64,000 nt of DNA, from NCBI RefSeq assembly GCF_000725125.1, contig NZ_JFCB01000021.1, positions 62,001-126,000 on the forward strand, read 5' to 3'. This document shows positions 1-8,467 of the stretch, piece after piece (position 1 is the first letter of the stretch; every line of letters starts with the position of its first letter). Below the pieces are notes generated by a model. The model did not search any database. It was not told the DNA's origin and saw nothing but the letters and a program-made list of their open reading frames with translations. The DNA comes from Streptomyces toyocaensis (lineage in GTDB: Bacteria > Actinomycetota > Actinomycetes > Streptomycetales > Streptomycetaceae). The position numbers and the translations under genes were made by a program.

Positions 1-418
1 AGTCCTCCACCGGTGCGGGGTCGGGGTTCTCGGGGGCGAGGCGGTACTCGACGTTGACGGCGACGACACCGAGTTCTTCGACGAGATCGGCGAGGCGAGG
101 CGTGTCCTGGTGGCGGTGACCGCTGATCATGCCGCCGCCGTGAATGTTGTAGAGCCCCGGAACCGGAGCTTTCCGACGCCGTGGGCGCAGCACGGTGATG
201 TCGAGGTCCGGGGCGCCGGCGGGGCCGGGAACAGTACGTTCCTCGACGTCGATCGCACGGTCGCCGACGACGTCGGCGACCGTGGGCAGGGGGATGAACG
301 CCGCGGAATCGCGTATCACCCCGATGGACTCGGGGGAGGGCTCGGACTGCTCACCACGGGGCATGGCGTCGAGCACCGCGCTCAGTGCCGGATCGAAGGG
401 GACGGGGGTGACGCGCAT
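1..418 (-). CDS. HSL-type alpha/beta hydrolase (esterase), 3' end outside window
   Basis: N-terminal 139 or so residues of a carboxylesterase of the hormone-sensitive-lipase (GDXG) family. The visible part carries the oxyanion-hole motif HGGGM and the family block VNVEYRLAPE; the catalytic GxSxG and His lie beyond the window edge. The ATG at 418-416 begins MRVTPVPFDPALSAVLDAMP. It is the last visible gene of a leftward run behind the two phosphotriesterase-like genes (45-bp gap), so it probably shares their transcript. It is a paralogue of the esterase at 11227-12285, which has the same HGGGM and VEYRLAPE blocks, so the island carries two such esterases. Substrate unknown; an ester or lactone intermediate is an inference from context. 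Confidence 0.85.
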   Translation of the reverse strand, partial: MRVTPVPFDPALSAVLDAMPRGEQSEPSPESIGVIRDSAAFIPLPTVADVVGDRAIDVEERTVPGPAGAPDLDITVLRPRRRKAPVPGLYNIHGGGMISGHRHQDTPRLADLVEELGVVAVNVEYRLAPENPDPAPVED

Positions 419-463
419 GGTTCTCCCTCACGGGGGATCGGACGAGTGCGGACGGGCCGGTGA

Positions 464-1534
464 TCACTGCGGTGCGGCGAAGGCGAGCGCTCGCGCGGGA
501 TTATCGATCATGATCGTGCGGAGGGCCTCCTCGCTCACCCCGAGGCGGCGCAGGGCGGGCAGGAAGTACCGCGGGATGTAGTCGTATCCCTGGCCGCCGT
601 ACCGCTTGAGCTGGATCTTCTGGCATACGTCGTGGCCGAGCAGGATCTGGTGCGCGTGACCCCGCTCGATCAGTTCAGCGATGCCCCGGGCGATCTTGTG
701 GTCGCTGGTGAGGACGAGGTGTCCCCAGGGACTCCCGGGTGAGGCGAGGAAGTCGAACTCCACGAAGACACCGCGCGCGAGGACGCGGCTGCCGAACGAC
801 GGATCCGCGAGGACGTCCATGCCGTGGCCCAGCACGACGTTGGACGCGGTGACGCCTTCCTCCGCGAGGATGTCGAGCACCCGGAACTTCTCCTCGCCGA
901 CCCCGCCGACGTGGAAGGTGACCGGGGCACCCGTCACCCTGCTCGCGCGCCCGCTCGCACGTACGCTCTTGAGCTCGTTGTCCGTCAACGGCACCGTCTC
1001 CGCGCCGATTTCACCGATGATGCCCGAACGGATCCCGGTGCCGTCCGCCCCGACCACGACGTCGCGCACGATGACGTCGGCGAGTTCGTCGACGGTGCGC
1101 TCGTCCATGTCCGCCGGGTGGAAGGCCGGGGTGTACCAGCCGCCGCCCATGACGATGTTGAACCCGCCGGCGCGGGAGAGGCGGAGGAGTGCCTCGGGAT
1201 CCCTGCCCAGGCCGATCGGGGAGACCTCGACCATCGTGCGCCCTCCGCTGTGGACGAAGGCCAGCACCTCCGCGAGCATTTCGTCGAAGTCGTCCAGCAC
1301 GTCGTTCTCGGCGTTCGGGCGCCCGTGGCGGGTGCGCGCGAGGGAGGCGAGAGTGAGCGGATCGGCGGCCTCGGGGGAGTCCTCGCCGGGACGGTGGAAC
1401 CCTGGTGGGCGCCTCAGGTCGACGAAGATGTGCTCGTGCATGAGCGTCTCGCCGAGCGTCGACGGGTCCACGGGACCCGCGACGGTGAGTGCCTGGCCGG
1501 CGAGGTTCGGGATCTCGAAGGGATAGCGGCTCAC
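464..1534 (-). CDS. Phosphotriesterase-family metal hydrolase (PTE-like 1)
   Basis: 356-aa amidohydrolase-fold hydrolase of the phosphotriesterase/PHP family (COG1735). All expected binuclear metal ligands are visible: HxH at His33/His35 (LMHEHIF), a bridging acidic residue Glu175 in GIIGEIG (Glu replaces the carboxylated Lys of classical PTE, as in E. coli Php), His208 (VTFHVGG), His237 (VLGHGMD) and Asp302 (LLGHD). Family members mostly hydrolyse lactones or carboxyl esters rather than phosphotriesters. It starts with an ATGA overlap inside the stop of PTE-like 2 (1531-2658), so the two are translationally coupled and may work as a pair. Its place in an aromatic catabolic island suggests lactone or ester hydrolysis; the substrate is not deducible. 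Confidence 0.85.
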   Translation of the reverse strand: MSRYPFEIPNLAGQALTVAGPVDPSTLGETLMHEHIFVDLRRPPGFHRPGEDSPEAADPLTLASLARTRHGRPNAENDVLDDFDEMLAEVLAFVHSGGRTMVEVSPIGLGRDPEALLRLSRAGGFNIVMGGGWYTPAFHPADMDERTVDELADVIVRDVVVGADGTGIRSGIIGEIGAETVPLTDNELKSVRASGRASRVTGAPVTFHVGGVGEEKFRVLDILAEEGVTASNVVLGHGMDVLADPSFGSRVLARGVFVEFDFLASPGSPWGHLVLTSDHKIARGIAELIERGHAHQILLGHDVCQKIQLKRYGGQGYDYIPRYFLPALRRLGVSEEALRTIMIDNPARALAFAAPQ

Positions 1535-2658
1535 GAGTCGGCCCTCCGGTTCGCCAGGGTGAGCAGTCGTCGGGGGTTGTGCACGGTGAGGGATCCGGCG
1601 AGGGCGTCGTCGGCCCCGAGCATCCTCAGGTACGGGACGAATTGCTGAAGGACGAAGCCGTAGCCTCCCCCTCCGTAGGCGAGCAGCTGCGACTTGGCAT
1701 GGACGTCCTGGGACAGCAGGATCCGCCCGGCGTGGCCCCGGCGGGCGAGCTCCAGCACGGCCGCGGCGACATCCTGGTCGTCACTGACGCTGAGCACCGA
1801 GGGCAGCCGGCCGAGCTGGTCGAACTGCACGAACACCCCGCGTGCGAGGAGCGGTTCGAGGTCGTCGGGGTGCGGGGAGAGCGCGTCGCAGTGCCCGACG
1901 GCGACGCGCGTGAGGTCCGCGCCCTCCTCGGCGAGCAGGTCGAGCACCCGCTGCTGGGTGGCGGCGTCGCCGGAGCGGTTGACTGAGATCGCGGAGCCCG
2001 TGGCCGCCGAGGCGCGTGCCGCCGCGACGAGGACGGCGCGCTCGGCGGGCTCTTCCGGGTCGAGTGCCGCGAGTTCCCCGATGATGCCTGCCCGTACCCC
2101 GTCCACGCCCTCGGTGAAGTCCCGGACGATCTCTTCGGTGAGGCTCTCGGCAGTGGGACCGGCGGTTTCCCCGGTCCACGCGGGGTGGTACCGGCCCGAG
2201 CCCATGACGACGTGGAGGCCGGTCGCCTCGGAGATCCGCCGCAGACCGGCCGGGTGCCGGCCGCGGCCGACGGTCGTGACGTCCACCAGTGTGGCGCCGC
2301 CGGCGCGTCGGAACGCGGTGGCCTCGGCGGTGGCGAGCTCCTCGTCCCCGAGCAGCCAGTTGTCCCTGTTGGGCGCGCCCATGCCGACTTCGCCGAGGAG
2401 CTCCATCGTCAGGGGCGCGCGGTACAGCCGGAGCCGGCTCGCGGCCGTGGGACGCGCAGGCCCCACGGCCGCCCAGGATTCGGCCGTGTCGCCGGGCGGG
2501 GCGACATCACTCAGAAGGTGTTCGTGGGGGAGTACCGCGCCGAGTGCGTCCGGCTGGACCTCGCCGGTGACGGTGACGACGGTCCCCCCGGATACCTGGG
2601 CGGTGGCGGGCACTCCGTCCGCGCCCGCGGTTGGGTCGGTGGTGGACATGGGGGTCAC
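1531..2658 (-). CDS. Divergent phosphotriesterase-family protein (PTE-like 2), one metal ligand replaced
   Basis: 375-aa paralogue of the preceding hydrolase. It keeps HxH (His45/His47 in LPHEHLL), the bridging Glu195 (GIIGEL), His256 (VAVGHCD) and Asp318 (LLSQD). At the position of the beta-5 metal His, however, it has Asn227 (ISVNRSGD instead of a ThHxG-type motif). The enzyme may hold metal differently, act on another substrate, or serve as a partner of PTE-like 1. The GTG at 2658 opens the frame; an in-frame ATG at 2649 is an alternative and neither has a strong ribosome site. The TCGTATACGA operator lies only about 22 bp upstream, so this is probably the first gene of a GntR-controlled leftward transcript. 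Confidence 0.8.
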   Translation of the reverse strand: MTPMSTTDPTAGADGVPATAQVSGGTVVTVTGEVQPDALGAVLPHEHLLSDVAPPGDTAESWAAVGPARPTAASRLRLYRAPLTMELLGEVGMGAPNRDNWLLGDEELATAEATAFRRAGGATLVDVTTVGRGRHPAGLRRISEATGLHVVMGSGRYHPAWTGETAGPTAESLTEEIVRDFTEGVDGVRAGIIGELAALDPEEPAERAVLVAAARASAATGSAISVNRSGDAATQQRVLDLLAEEGADLTRVAVGHCDALSPHPDDLEPLLARGVFVQFDQLGRLPSVLSVSDDQDVAAAVLELARRGHAGRILLSQDVHAKSQLLAYGGGGYGFVLQQFVPYLRMLGADDALAGSLTVHNPRRLLTLANRRADS

Positions 2659-2679
2659 GGTAACAGATGAGATACCTCA

Positions 2680-2689
2680 TCGTATACGA
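2680..2689. promoter_or_regulatory. GntR-type operator TCGTATACGA (site 1)
   Basis: Perfect 10-bp palindrome TCGTATACGA, matching the FadR-subfamily pattern TnGTnnACnA. It lies in the gap between the GntR gene and PTE-like 2. An adjoining 6-bp inverted repeat GATGAG-ATAC-CTCATC (2666-2681) overlaps it. The same palindrome recurs at 4247 and, with one mismatch, at 4335 and 12304. Confidence 0.75.
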
Positions 2690-2743
2690 TCACGGAGTCC
2701 GTTCTCGGTCGGCGGACCGTCGGTTCGGCGTTCCGGAGCCGCC

Positions 2744-3418
2744 CTAGCGGGCGCCCTGCGCCTCGCGCAGAGCGTCGGCGGTCGCGATCTTGTGCGCGCA
2801 GGCGACCTGTTCGATCTCCTGCGCCTGTGCGCGCGCTTCGATCAGTTCCAGCAGCCGCTCGTGCTCCGCGACCGACCGGCGGGCCCGGCCCGGGACATGG
2901 CTGAAGGTCGAACGGCGCATGTGGTCCAGCCGCGCCCACTCCGCTTCCAGGAGGGAGACCAGGTGACGGTCCGGGCAGTGCTCGTAGACGGAGAAGTGGA
3001 ACTCCCGGTTGAGGGCGGTGAAGGACGCGGGGTCGAAGTCCTCGAGCGCCCTGGTCATGCGGGCGTTGATCTGGCGCGACCGCTCGATGTGCCGCGCCGT
3101 CATGAGGGGCGCGGAGATCGCGGTCGCGTACCCCTCCAGGCGGGCCAGAACCTGCAGCGAGTGCTCCACCTGGGCGGCGTCGAAGGCCGCCACCCGTGCG
3201 CCGATGTTGCGGACGACCTCGACCAGTCCGTCGGACTGCAGTCTGCGCAGCGCTTCCCGCAGGGGGATCGTGCTGACGCCGGTCTCCCGCGCGAGCTGAC
3301 TGATGACCAGCCGGTATCCCGGTCCGTAGGTCCCGTCGAGGATGCGTGAGCGCAGCAGCTCGTAGCTGACCTCCGCCTTCGACCGCTTGGAGCGGGCCTG
3401 CTTCTCCGTAGTGCTCAT
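2744..3418 (-). CDS. GntR/FadR-family transcriptional regulator
   Basis: 224-aa regulator with an N-terminal winged helix (about residues 14-80; the HTH block LARETGVSTIPLREALRRLQ is typical of GntR) and an all-helical FCD-type C-terminal effector domain. The ATG at 3418 (MSTTEKQ) was chosen because AGGGGGA lies just upstream; the frame is open further but without a ribosome site. It sits between an alpha/beta hydrolase gene (62 bp upstream) and PTE-like 2 and is flanked by the TCGTATACGA palindromes at 2680 and 4247, its most likely binding sites. Inferred role: repressor of the esterase/PTE genes and of the divergent ring-cleavage operon, released by a pathway acid. Confidence 0.88.
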   Translation of the reverse strand: MSTTEKQARSKRSKAEVSYELLRSRILDGTYGPGYRLVISQLARETGVSTIPLREALRRLQSDGLVEVVRNIGARVAAFDAAQVEHSLQVLARLEGYATAISAPLMTARHIERSRQINARMTRALEDFDPASFTALNREFHFSVYEHCPDRHLVSLLEAEWARLDHMRRSTFSHVPGRARRSVAEHERLLELIEARAQAQEIEQVACAHKIATADALREAQGAR

Positions 3419-3479
3419 CGGTGTCCCCCTACCCTGGTCCGGCGTGCCGCAACGCGGCCCCGGTCGTGTTCTCGAACGC

Positions 3480-4220
3480 TCACCGCGCAAGGACTTCCAG
3501 GACTGTACGGCGGAACGCGGCACCGGCGAGAACCTCGTGGTGGTCGCCCGGAACCGTGGCCAGTTCCGCCCCGTCGAGGAGACCGACGACCCGCTCGATC
3601 CCGCGGGTCATCATGTCGTCCTTCCCGACGACGAAGACGGGCGGCGTGTCTCCCGCCCAGGACCGCGGCGCGAAGGGCGTGTCGCGCAGCCCCTCGACAC
3701 ACAGGGCCAGACCGGCGGCCCGCGCCCCGTGCGCGCACACCATGCCGGCGATCATCGCGGTGAACGCGTCCGCCGGCTCGGTGCCGTCCGCGACGGCGCG
3801 GTGGAGTGCCTCCACGTCCACCGCCTCGAACGGTTCGACGGGGCTCAGCCCGCCGAGGACGGCCCGGCGCGTCCGGCCGGGCGCCGCCCCGGGCAGTTCC
3901 CAGGCGAGTCTGGCGCCCATCGAGTACCCGACCACGTCGAACGCCGCGGCACCCGCCTCGTCCAGCACCGTGACCAGGTCCGTGACGAGCCTCGGCACAC
4001 CTGCCTCGCCTGCCGTCGACGGGGAGGGGCTGTCCCCGTGCCCCCGCAGGTCGGGCACGATCACCTCGCGACCGGCCTCGGCCAGCGCCCGGGCGGTCCC
4101 GGTCTCGACCCAGTCCCGGTGGCCGTCGGAGCCGAAGCCGTGCACGAGCAGGACGGGCGGTCTCCCGGAGGTGCGGGCGGGGGCGAAGGTGCGGACGTTC
4201 AGACCGGTTCGACTCTGCAT
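3480..4220 (-). CDS. Alpha/beta hydrolase
   Basis: 246-aa single-domain alpha/beta hydrolase. Visible motifs are the oxyanion region LLVHGFGSDG, PDLRGHGDS after beta-4, the nucleophile elbow GYSMGA (Ser), a late Asp in FVVGKDD and the C-terminal His in VPGDHHEVL. It resembles 3-oxoadipate-enol-lactonase or meta-cleavage-product hydrolase-type enzymes, but the substrate cannot be assigned. The ATG at 4220 was preferred to the GTG at 4238. Operator TCGTATACGA begins 27 bp upstream, so this is the first gene of a leftward transcript with the GntR gene; the ring-cleavage operon is divergent from it. Confidence 0.85.
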   Translation of the reverse strand: MQSRTGLNVRTFAPARTSGRPPVLLVHGFGSDGHRDWVETGTARALAEAGREVIVPDLRGHGDSPSPSTAGEAGVPRLVTDLVTVLDEAGAAAFDVVGYSMGARLAWELPGAAPGRTRRAVLGGLSPVEPFEAVDVEALHRAVADGTEPADAFTAMIAGMVCAHGARAAGLALCVEGLRDTPFAPRSWAGDTPPVFVVGKDDMMTRGIERVVGLLDGAELATVPGDHHEVLAGAAFRRTVLEVLAR

Positions 4221-4246
4221 CTCTCGCGGACCTCTCACATCGAGTT

Positions 4247-4256
4247 TCGTATACGA
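4247..4256. promoter_or_regulatory. GntR-type operator TCGTATACGA (site 2)
   Basis: Perfect TCGTATACGA palindrome just upstream of the alpha/beta hydrolase start, within the 266-bp divergent region 4221-4486. Confidence 0.75.
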
Positions 4257-4334
4257 TTCGCGATCCTACCGTTCGCCGCCCACTGGCCCGCGACGTCGGA
4301 TGATCGACCCTTCTCTTTTAAATCATGCATGATA

Positions 4335-4344
4335 ACGTATACGA
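4335..4344. promoter_or_regulatory. GntR-type operator ACGTATACGA (site 3) with adjacent ATCATGCATGAT palindrome
   Basis: One mismatch from the TCGTATACGA palindrome. It lies in an AT-rich patch (about 4315-4350) of the divergent region and probably controls the rightward operon that starts at 4487. A perfect 12-bp palindrome ATCATGCATGAT lies immediately upstream (4322-4333) and may be a second protein site. Confidence 0.65.
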
Positions 4345-4486
4345 TTATTGAGTCGGGTCAGCCCGGCCTTCACCAGGACGGGCTGTCGCCGTCCGCGCCC
4401 CGGGCCCCTGTGGCCGCGCCGGCGCGGACAGGCCCCGCTCCTCCTCGACAAGCGCCTGATGTCGCACACGCTCAGGGAGAACTCCC

Positions 4487-5923
4487 ATGCCGCACCCGCT
4501 GGGAACCCAGCCGTCGAAGATCGTCGCAGTTCACCTCAACTACCCCTGCCGGGCGAAGGAACGCGGACGCACCCCCGACCAGCCGTCCTACTTCCTCAAG
4601 CCGCCTTCCTCCCTCGCCGGGACCGGCGACGCTCTCGTTCGGCCCCGTGGCTGCGAACTCATGTCCTACGAGGGGGAGATCGCGCTGGTCATCGGACGCC
4701 GGGCGCACCGGGTCGCACCGGAGCGGGGCTGGGACCACGTCGCCTGGGTGACGGCGGCCAACGACGCGGGCGCCTACGACCTGCGTTACGCCGACCGCGG
4801 CTCCAACCTGCGCTCCAAGGGCGCCGACGGCTTCACCCCGGTCGGCCCCCGGCTCCTGGACGCCACCGGGCTCGACCCCGCCGCACTGCGGCTGCGCACC
4901 TGGGTGAACGGCGAACTGGTCCAGGACGCCGACACCTCCACACTGCTCTTCCCGTTCGGTGTCCTGATCGCCGACCTGTCGCGCCTGGTCACGCTGGAAC
5001 CCGGCGACGTCATCCTCACCGGGACCCCGGCCGGCGCCTCGGTGGTGTCACCCGGTGACGTGGTGGAGGTGGAGGTCAGCGCCCCGGACCGGCACCTCTC
5101 CGGCGGCCGGCTGCGCAACACGGTGGCGGACGCCGCCCACGACCTCGCGGCCTGGGGCGCCATGCCCCGCGTCGACGCCGCACTGCGGGCCGACGCCTGG
5201 GGTCCGGCCCACGCGGACGAGCCCGCGCTGAGCGAGGACGTCGCCGAAGCGCTGCGGGGGCTGGCCACCGCCACGCTCAGCTCCCAGCTGCGCAAGCGCG
5301 GCCTGCAGCACATGACGATCGACGGGATCCGTCCGGCCGACCCCGGCGCCAAACTGGTCGGGACCGCGCACACCCTGCGCTACCTGCCGCTGCGGGAAGA
5401 CCTCTTCGCGAAGTTCGGCAACGGCATGAACGCGCAGAAGCGTGCCGTGGAAGAGCTGCGCCCCGGCCAGGTGCTCGTGATGGATGCCCGCCGTGACCCC
5501 ACCTCCGGCACCATCGGCGACATCCTGGCGCTGCGGGCGAAGGTGCGGGGAGCGGCAGGCGTCGTCACCGACGGCGGGCTGCGGGACAGCGCGGCGGTGG
5601 CCGCCCTGGGCCTGCCGACGTACTACGCCGCCGAGCACCCCGCCGTCCTCGGCCGCCGCCACGTCCCCTGGGACACCGGCGTCCCGATCGCCTGCGGCGG
5701 AGCGCTCGTCCAGCCCGGCGACATCCTCGTCGGCGACGCCGACGGCGTCGTCGTGGTCCCCCCGGACCTGGCCGGAGAACTCATCGCCGACAGCACCGAG
5801 CAGGAACTGCAGGAGCGGTTCATCGCCGAACAGGTGTCGGCGGGTGAACCGATCCAGGGCCTGTACCCGCTCGGCCCCGCCTGGCAGGCCGCCTACGAGC
5901 AGTGGCGCGACGACCAGCCCTGA
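4487..5923 (+). CDS. Fusion: FAH-family decarboxylase/isomerase + RraA-type aldolase
   Basis: 478-aa bifunctional protein. Residues about 1-220 are a fumarylacetoacetate-hydrolase-family domain: metal-binding YEGE (Glu62/Glu64), AANDAGAYD (Asp93) and TGTPAGAS. In homoprotocatechuate breakdown this family (HpaG/HpcE) decarboxylates and isomerises the ring-cleavage product after oxidation. Residues about 245-475 are an RraA/HMG-aldolase-like domain with the aldolase signature D-X20-R-D (Asp345, Arg366-Asp367 in DGGLRD), which marks catalytic class II pyruvate aldolases or oxaloacetate decarboxylases rather than the RNase E inhibitor. The start has AGGGAGAA upstream. It is the first gene of the operon ending with the dioxygenase at 8468. 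Joining decarboxylation and C-C cleavage in one chain is the notable feature. Confidence 0.85.
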   Translation: MPHPLGTQPSKIVAVHLNYPCRAKERGRTPDQPSYFLKPPSSLAGTGDALVRPRGCELMSYEGEIALVIGRRAHRVAPERGWDHVAWVTAANDAGAYDLRYADRGSNLRSKGADGFTPVGPRLLDATGLDPAALRLRTWVNGELVQDADTSTLLFPFGVLIADLSRLVTLEPGDVILTGTPAGASVVSPGDVVEVEVSAPDRHLSGGRLRNTVADAAHDLAAWGAMPRVDAALRADAWGPAHADEPALSEDVAEALRGLATATLSSQLRKRGLQHMTIDGIRPADPGAKLVGTAHTLRYLPLREDLFAKFGNGMNAQKRAVEELRPGQVLVMDARRDPTSGTIGDILALRAKVRGAAGVVTDGGLRDSAAVAALGLPTYYAAEHPAVLGRRHVPWDTGVPIACGGALVQPGDILVGDADGVVVVPPDLAGELIADSTEQELQERFIAEQVSAGEPIQGLYPLGPAWQAAYEQWRDDQP

Positions 5924-6004
5924 CGGCCTCCCCCGGCCGGCAGCCGCGGCGCCGCCGCGCCCGCCCATGACCTCGCCCGCAACCATCCACCCACGGAGCA
6001 GTCC

Positions 6005-6925
6005 ATGCAGTTCCGCACCGACCCCGCCACCATCCGGGGATCCATCGCCCCCGTCGTCACGCCGTTCACCGAGGACGGCGCGGTCGACCACGACAGCCTC
6101 CGCGGCCTGATCCGCTGGCAGCTGGAATCCGGCTCGCACGGCATCTCGCTGGGCGGTTCCACCGGCGAGCCGTCGGCGCAGACCGCCGCCGAACGCATCG
6201 CCGCCATGCGCACCGCCTCGGACGAGATCGGCGACCGGGTGCCGTTCCTGCCCGGCACCGGCTCGCACAAGCTGGACGAGACCCTCGAGATCACCGCCGC
6301 CGCCCGGGAACTGGGCGCGGACGCCGCCCTGGTCATCACCCCGTACTACGCCCGGCCCACCCAGGAAGCGCTGTACCAGTGGTACGCCACGGTGGCCCGA
6401 GAGTTCCCCGACCTGCCCGTCGTCGCCTACAACGTTCCGTCCCGCACCGCCGTGGACATCGCGCCGGAGACGGTCAGGCGGCTGTTCACCGACTTCGACA
6501 ACTTCGTCGGTGTCAAGGAGACCACCAAGGACTTCGAACACTTCTCCCGCGTCCTGCACGCCTGCGGCCGTGAGCTGCTGGTGTGGTCCGGGATCGAGCT
6601 GCTGTGCCTCCCGCTGCTCGCGCTGGGCGGGGCCGGCTTCGTCTCCGCGGTGGCCAACCTCGCACCGACCGCGGTGGCCCGCATGTACGAGCTGTGGGAG
6701 GCCGGCGACTTCGACGCCGCACGGGACCTGCACTACCGGCTGCACCCGCTGGTCGACCTGCTGTTCGTCGAGACCAACCCGGCCCCCGCCAAGTGGGTGC
6801 TGGAGCAGCAGGGCCGGATCGCCTCGGGACATGTGCGTCCGCCGCTCACGTCGCCCACCGAGAACGGCCTGGCCCGCATCCGCGCCCTCCTCGCCGAGGG
6901 CGGCGACCTCACCCAGCAGATCTGA
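6005..6925 (+). CDS. DapA-family class I (Schiff-base) aldolase/lyase
   Basis: 306-aa TIM-barrel protein of the dihydrodipicolinate synthase/N-acetylneuraminate lyase family. The Schiff-base Lys171 (VGVKETTKD), Tyr142 (AYNVPSRT) and the pyruvate-carboxylate loop STGE (residues 52-55) are present, so it should form or cleave pyruvate adducts. Being in a ring-cleavage operon rather than with lysine genes, it more likely acts on a 2-oxo acid such as a hydroxy-oxoheptanedioate than in DAP synthesis. The position of the following gene (22-bp gap) implies co-transcription. It could be the aldolase step, or a hydratase/dehydratase if the fused RraA domain upstream is the aldolase. Confidence 0.85.
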   Translation: MQFRTDPATIRGSIAPVVTPFTEDGAVDHDSLRGLIRWQLESGSHGISLGGSTGEPSAQTAAERIAAMRTASDEIGDRVPFLPGTGSHKLDETLEITAAARELGADAALVITPYYARPTQEALYQWYATVAREFPDLPVVAYNVPSRTAVDIAPETVRRLFTDFDNFVGVKETTKDFEHFSRVLHACGRELLVWSGIELLCLPLLALGGAGFVSAVANLAPTAVARMYELWEAGDFDAARDLHYRLHPLVDLLFVETNPAPAKWVLEQQGRIASGHVRPPLTSPTENGLARIRALLAEGGDLTQQI

Positions 6926-6947
6926 CTCCGGAACGAAGAGAGACGCC

Positions 6948-8447
6948 ATGTCCACGAACCTGGCCGCGCATCGCCCGGCCGACCTGCCCGCCGAGATCCG
7001 CCACTGGATCGGCGGCGAACTCCTCGACAGCGCCGACGGCCGCACGTTCCCCGTCTGCGATCCCGTCTCCAACTCCTCCTACGCCACCGCCGCGGCCGGC
7101 GGCCGTGACGACGTGGACCGTGCCGTCACCGCGGCCGCCACGGCCTTCCCCGCCTGGTCGAAGCTGGGAAACCGGGAACGCGCCCGCATCCTGTACCGGA
7201 TCGCCGACGCCGTCGAGGCACGCGAGGAGCGGCTGGCCGCCCTCGAGACCTTCGACTCCGGCCTGCCCATCACCCAGGCGAGGGGGCAGGCCCGGCGGGC
7301 CGCCGAGAACTTCCGCTACTTCGCCGATGTCATCGTCGCTCTCGGCGAGGAGGCGTTCCGGGCCGGCGACCAGCAGATCAACTATGTCGTCCGCAGCCCC
7401 ATCGGTGTTGCGGGACTGATCACCCCCTGGAACACGCCGTTCATGCTGGAGAGCTGGAAGCTGGCCCCGGCGCTGGCCTCCGGCTGCACCCTCGTGCTCA
7501 AGCCCGCCGAGTGGACCCCCCTGTCCGCGAGCCTGTGGCCGGAGATCCTCGACGAGGCCGGCGTGCCGTCCGGCGTGGTCAACATCGTGCACGGCATCGG
7601 TGAGGAGGCCGGCCAGGCCCTGGTGGACCACCCCGGTGTGCCGCTGATCTCCTTCACCGGCTCCACCGACACCGGCAGGCACATCGTCCGCAGCTCCGCC
7701 ACGCACCTGAAGACCACGTCGATGGAGCTGGGCGGCAAGTCCCCGGTCGTGCTCTTCGCCGACGCCGACCTCGACGCGGCGCTGGACTCGGTCGTCTTCG
7801 GTGTCTTCTCGCTCAACGGCGAACGGTGCACCGCGGGGTCCCGTGTCCTGGTGGAGCGCCCGGTGTACGAGGAGTTCACCCGGCGCCTGGCCGAGCGCGC
7901 AGAGCGGGTGAAGGTCGGTCTGCCCGCCGACCCGGCCACCGAGGTCGGGGCGCTGGTGCACCCCGAGCACTACGCGCGCGTACTGAAGTACGTCGAGATC
8001 GGACGGCAGGAGGCGAGACTGGTGGCCGGCGGCGCCCGCCCCGCGCATCTGCCGGAGGGCAACTACCTCCGGCCCACCGTCTTCGCCGACGTCCCCCGCG
8101 ACGCCCGGATCTTCCAGGAGGAGATCTTCGGCCCGGTCGTGGCCGTCGCCCCCTTCGACGACGAGGCCGAGGCCGTCGAACTGGCCAACGCCACCGAGTA
8201 CGGCCTCGCGGCCTACGTGTGGACGTCCGACCTGAAGCGCGGACACCGCGTCGCGCACGCCGTCGACTCCGGCATGGTCTGGATCAACTCCCACAACGTC
8301 CGCGACCTGCGGACCCCCTTCGGCGGGGTCAAGTCCTCCGGACTGGGCCGGGAGGGCGGTGCACATAGTATCGATTTCTACACCGAGTCGAAGATTGTCC
8401 ATGTGATGCTCGGCGAGGCCCACACCCCCCGCTTCGGTGCGTCCTGA
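6948..8447 (+). CDS. hpaE: Aldehyde dehydrogenase, probable 5-carboxymethyl-2-hydroxymuconate semialdehyde dehydrogenase
   Basis: 499-aa NAD(P)-dependent aldehyde dehydrogenase. It carries the cofactor/substrate motifs ITPWNTPFML and LKPAEWTPL, the general-base block MELGGKSPV and the catalytic Cys in LNGERCTAGSR, a sequence typical of HpaE. Start MSTNLAAHRPADLP was chosen at the ATG following an AGAGAGACGCC leader; the frame is open far upstream but overlaps the aldolase. It oxidises the ring-fission semialdehyde to the dicarboxylic acid that the FAH enzyme then handles. It lies directly before the dioxygenase (20-bp gap), as in known homoprotocatechuate clusters. Confidence 0.85.
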   Translation: MSTNLAAHRPADLPAEIRHWIGGELLDSADGRTFPVCDPVSNSSYATAAAGGRDDVDRAVTAAATAFPAWSKLGNRERARILYRIADAVEAREERLAALETFDSGLPITQARGQARRAAENFRYFADVIVALGEEAFRAGDQQINYVVRSPIGVAGLITPWNTPFMLESWKLAPALASGCTLVLKPAEWTPLSASLWPEILDEAGVPSGVVNIVHGIGEEAGQALVDHPGVPLISFTGSTDTGRHIVRSSATHLKTTSMELGGKSPVVLFADADLDAALDSVVFGVFSLNGERCTAGSRVLVERPVYEEFTRRLAERAERVKVGLPADPATEVGALVHPEHYARVLKYVEIGRQEARLVAGGARPAHLPEGNYLRPTVFADVPRDARIFQEEIFGPVVAVAPFDDEAEAVELANATEYGLAAYVWTSDLKRGHRVAHAVDSGMVWINSHNVRDLRTPFGGVKSSGLGREGGAHSIDFYTESKIVHVMLGEAHTPRFGAS

Positions 8448-8467
8448 CCGTCAAGGAGACGTATCCC

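Noticed and set aside
5048..7072. Long minus-strand open frame opposite the FAH-RraA and DapA-like genes
   Set aside because: Mirror of well-supported plus-strand genes; Gly/Arg/Val-rich with no domain or ribosome site. Typical GC-driven shadow frame.
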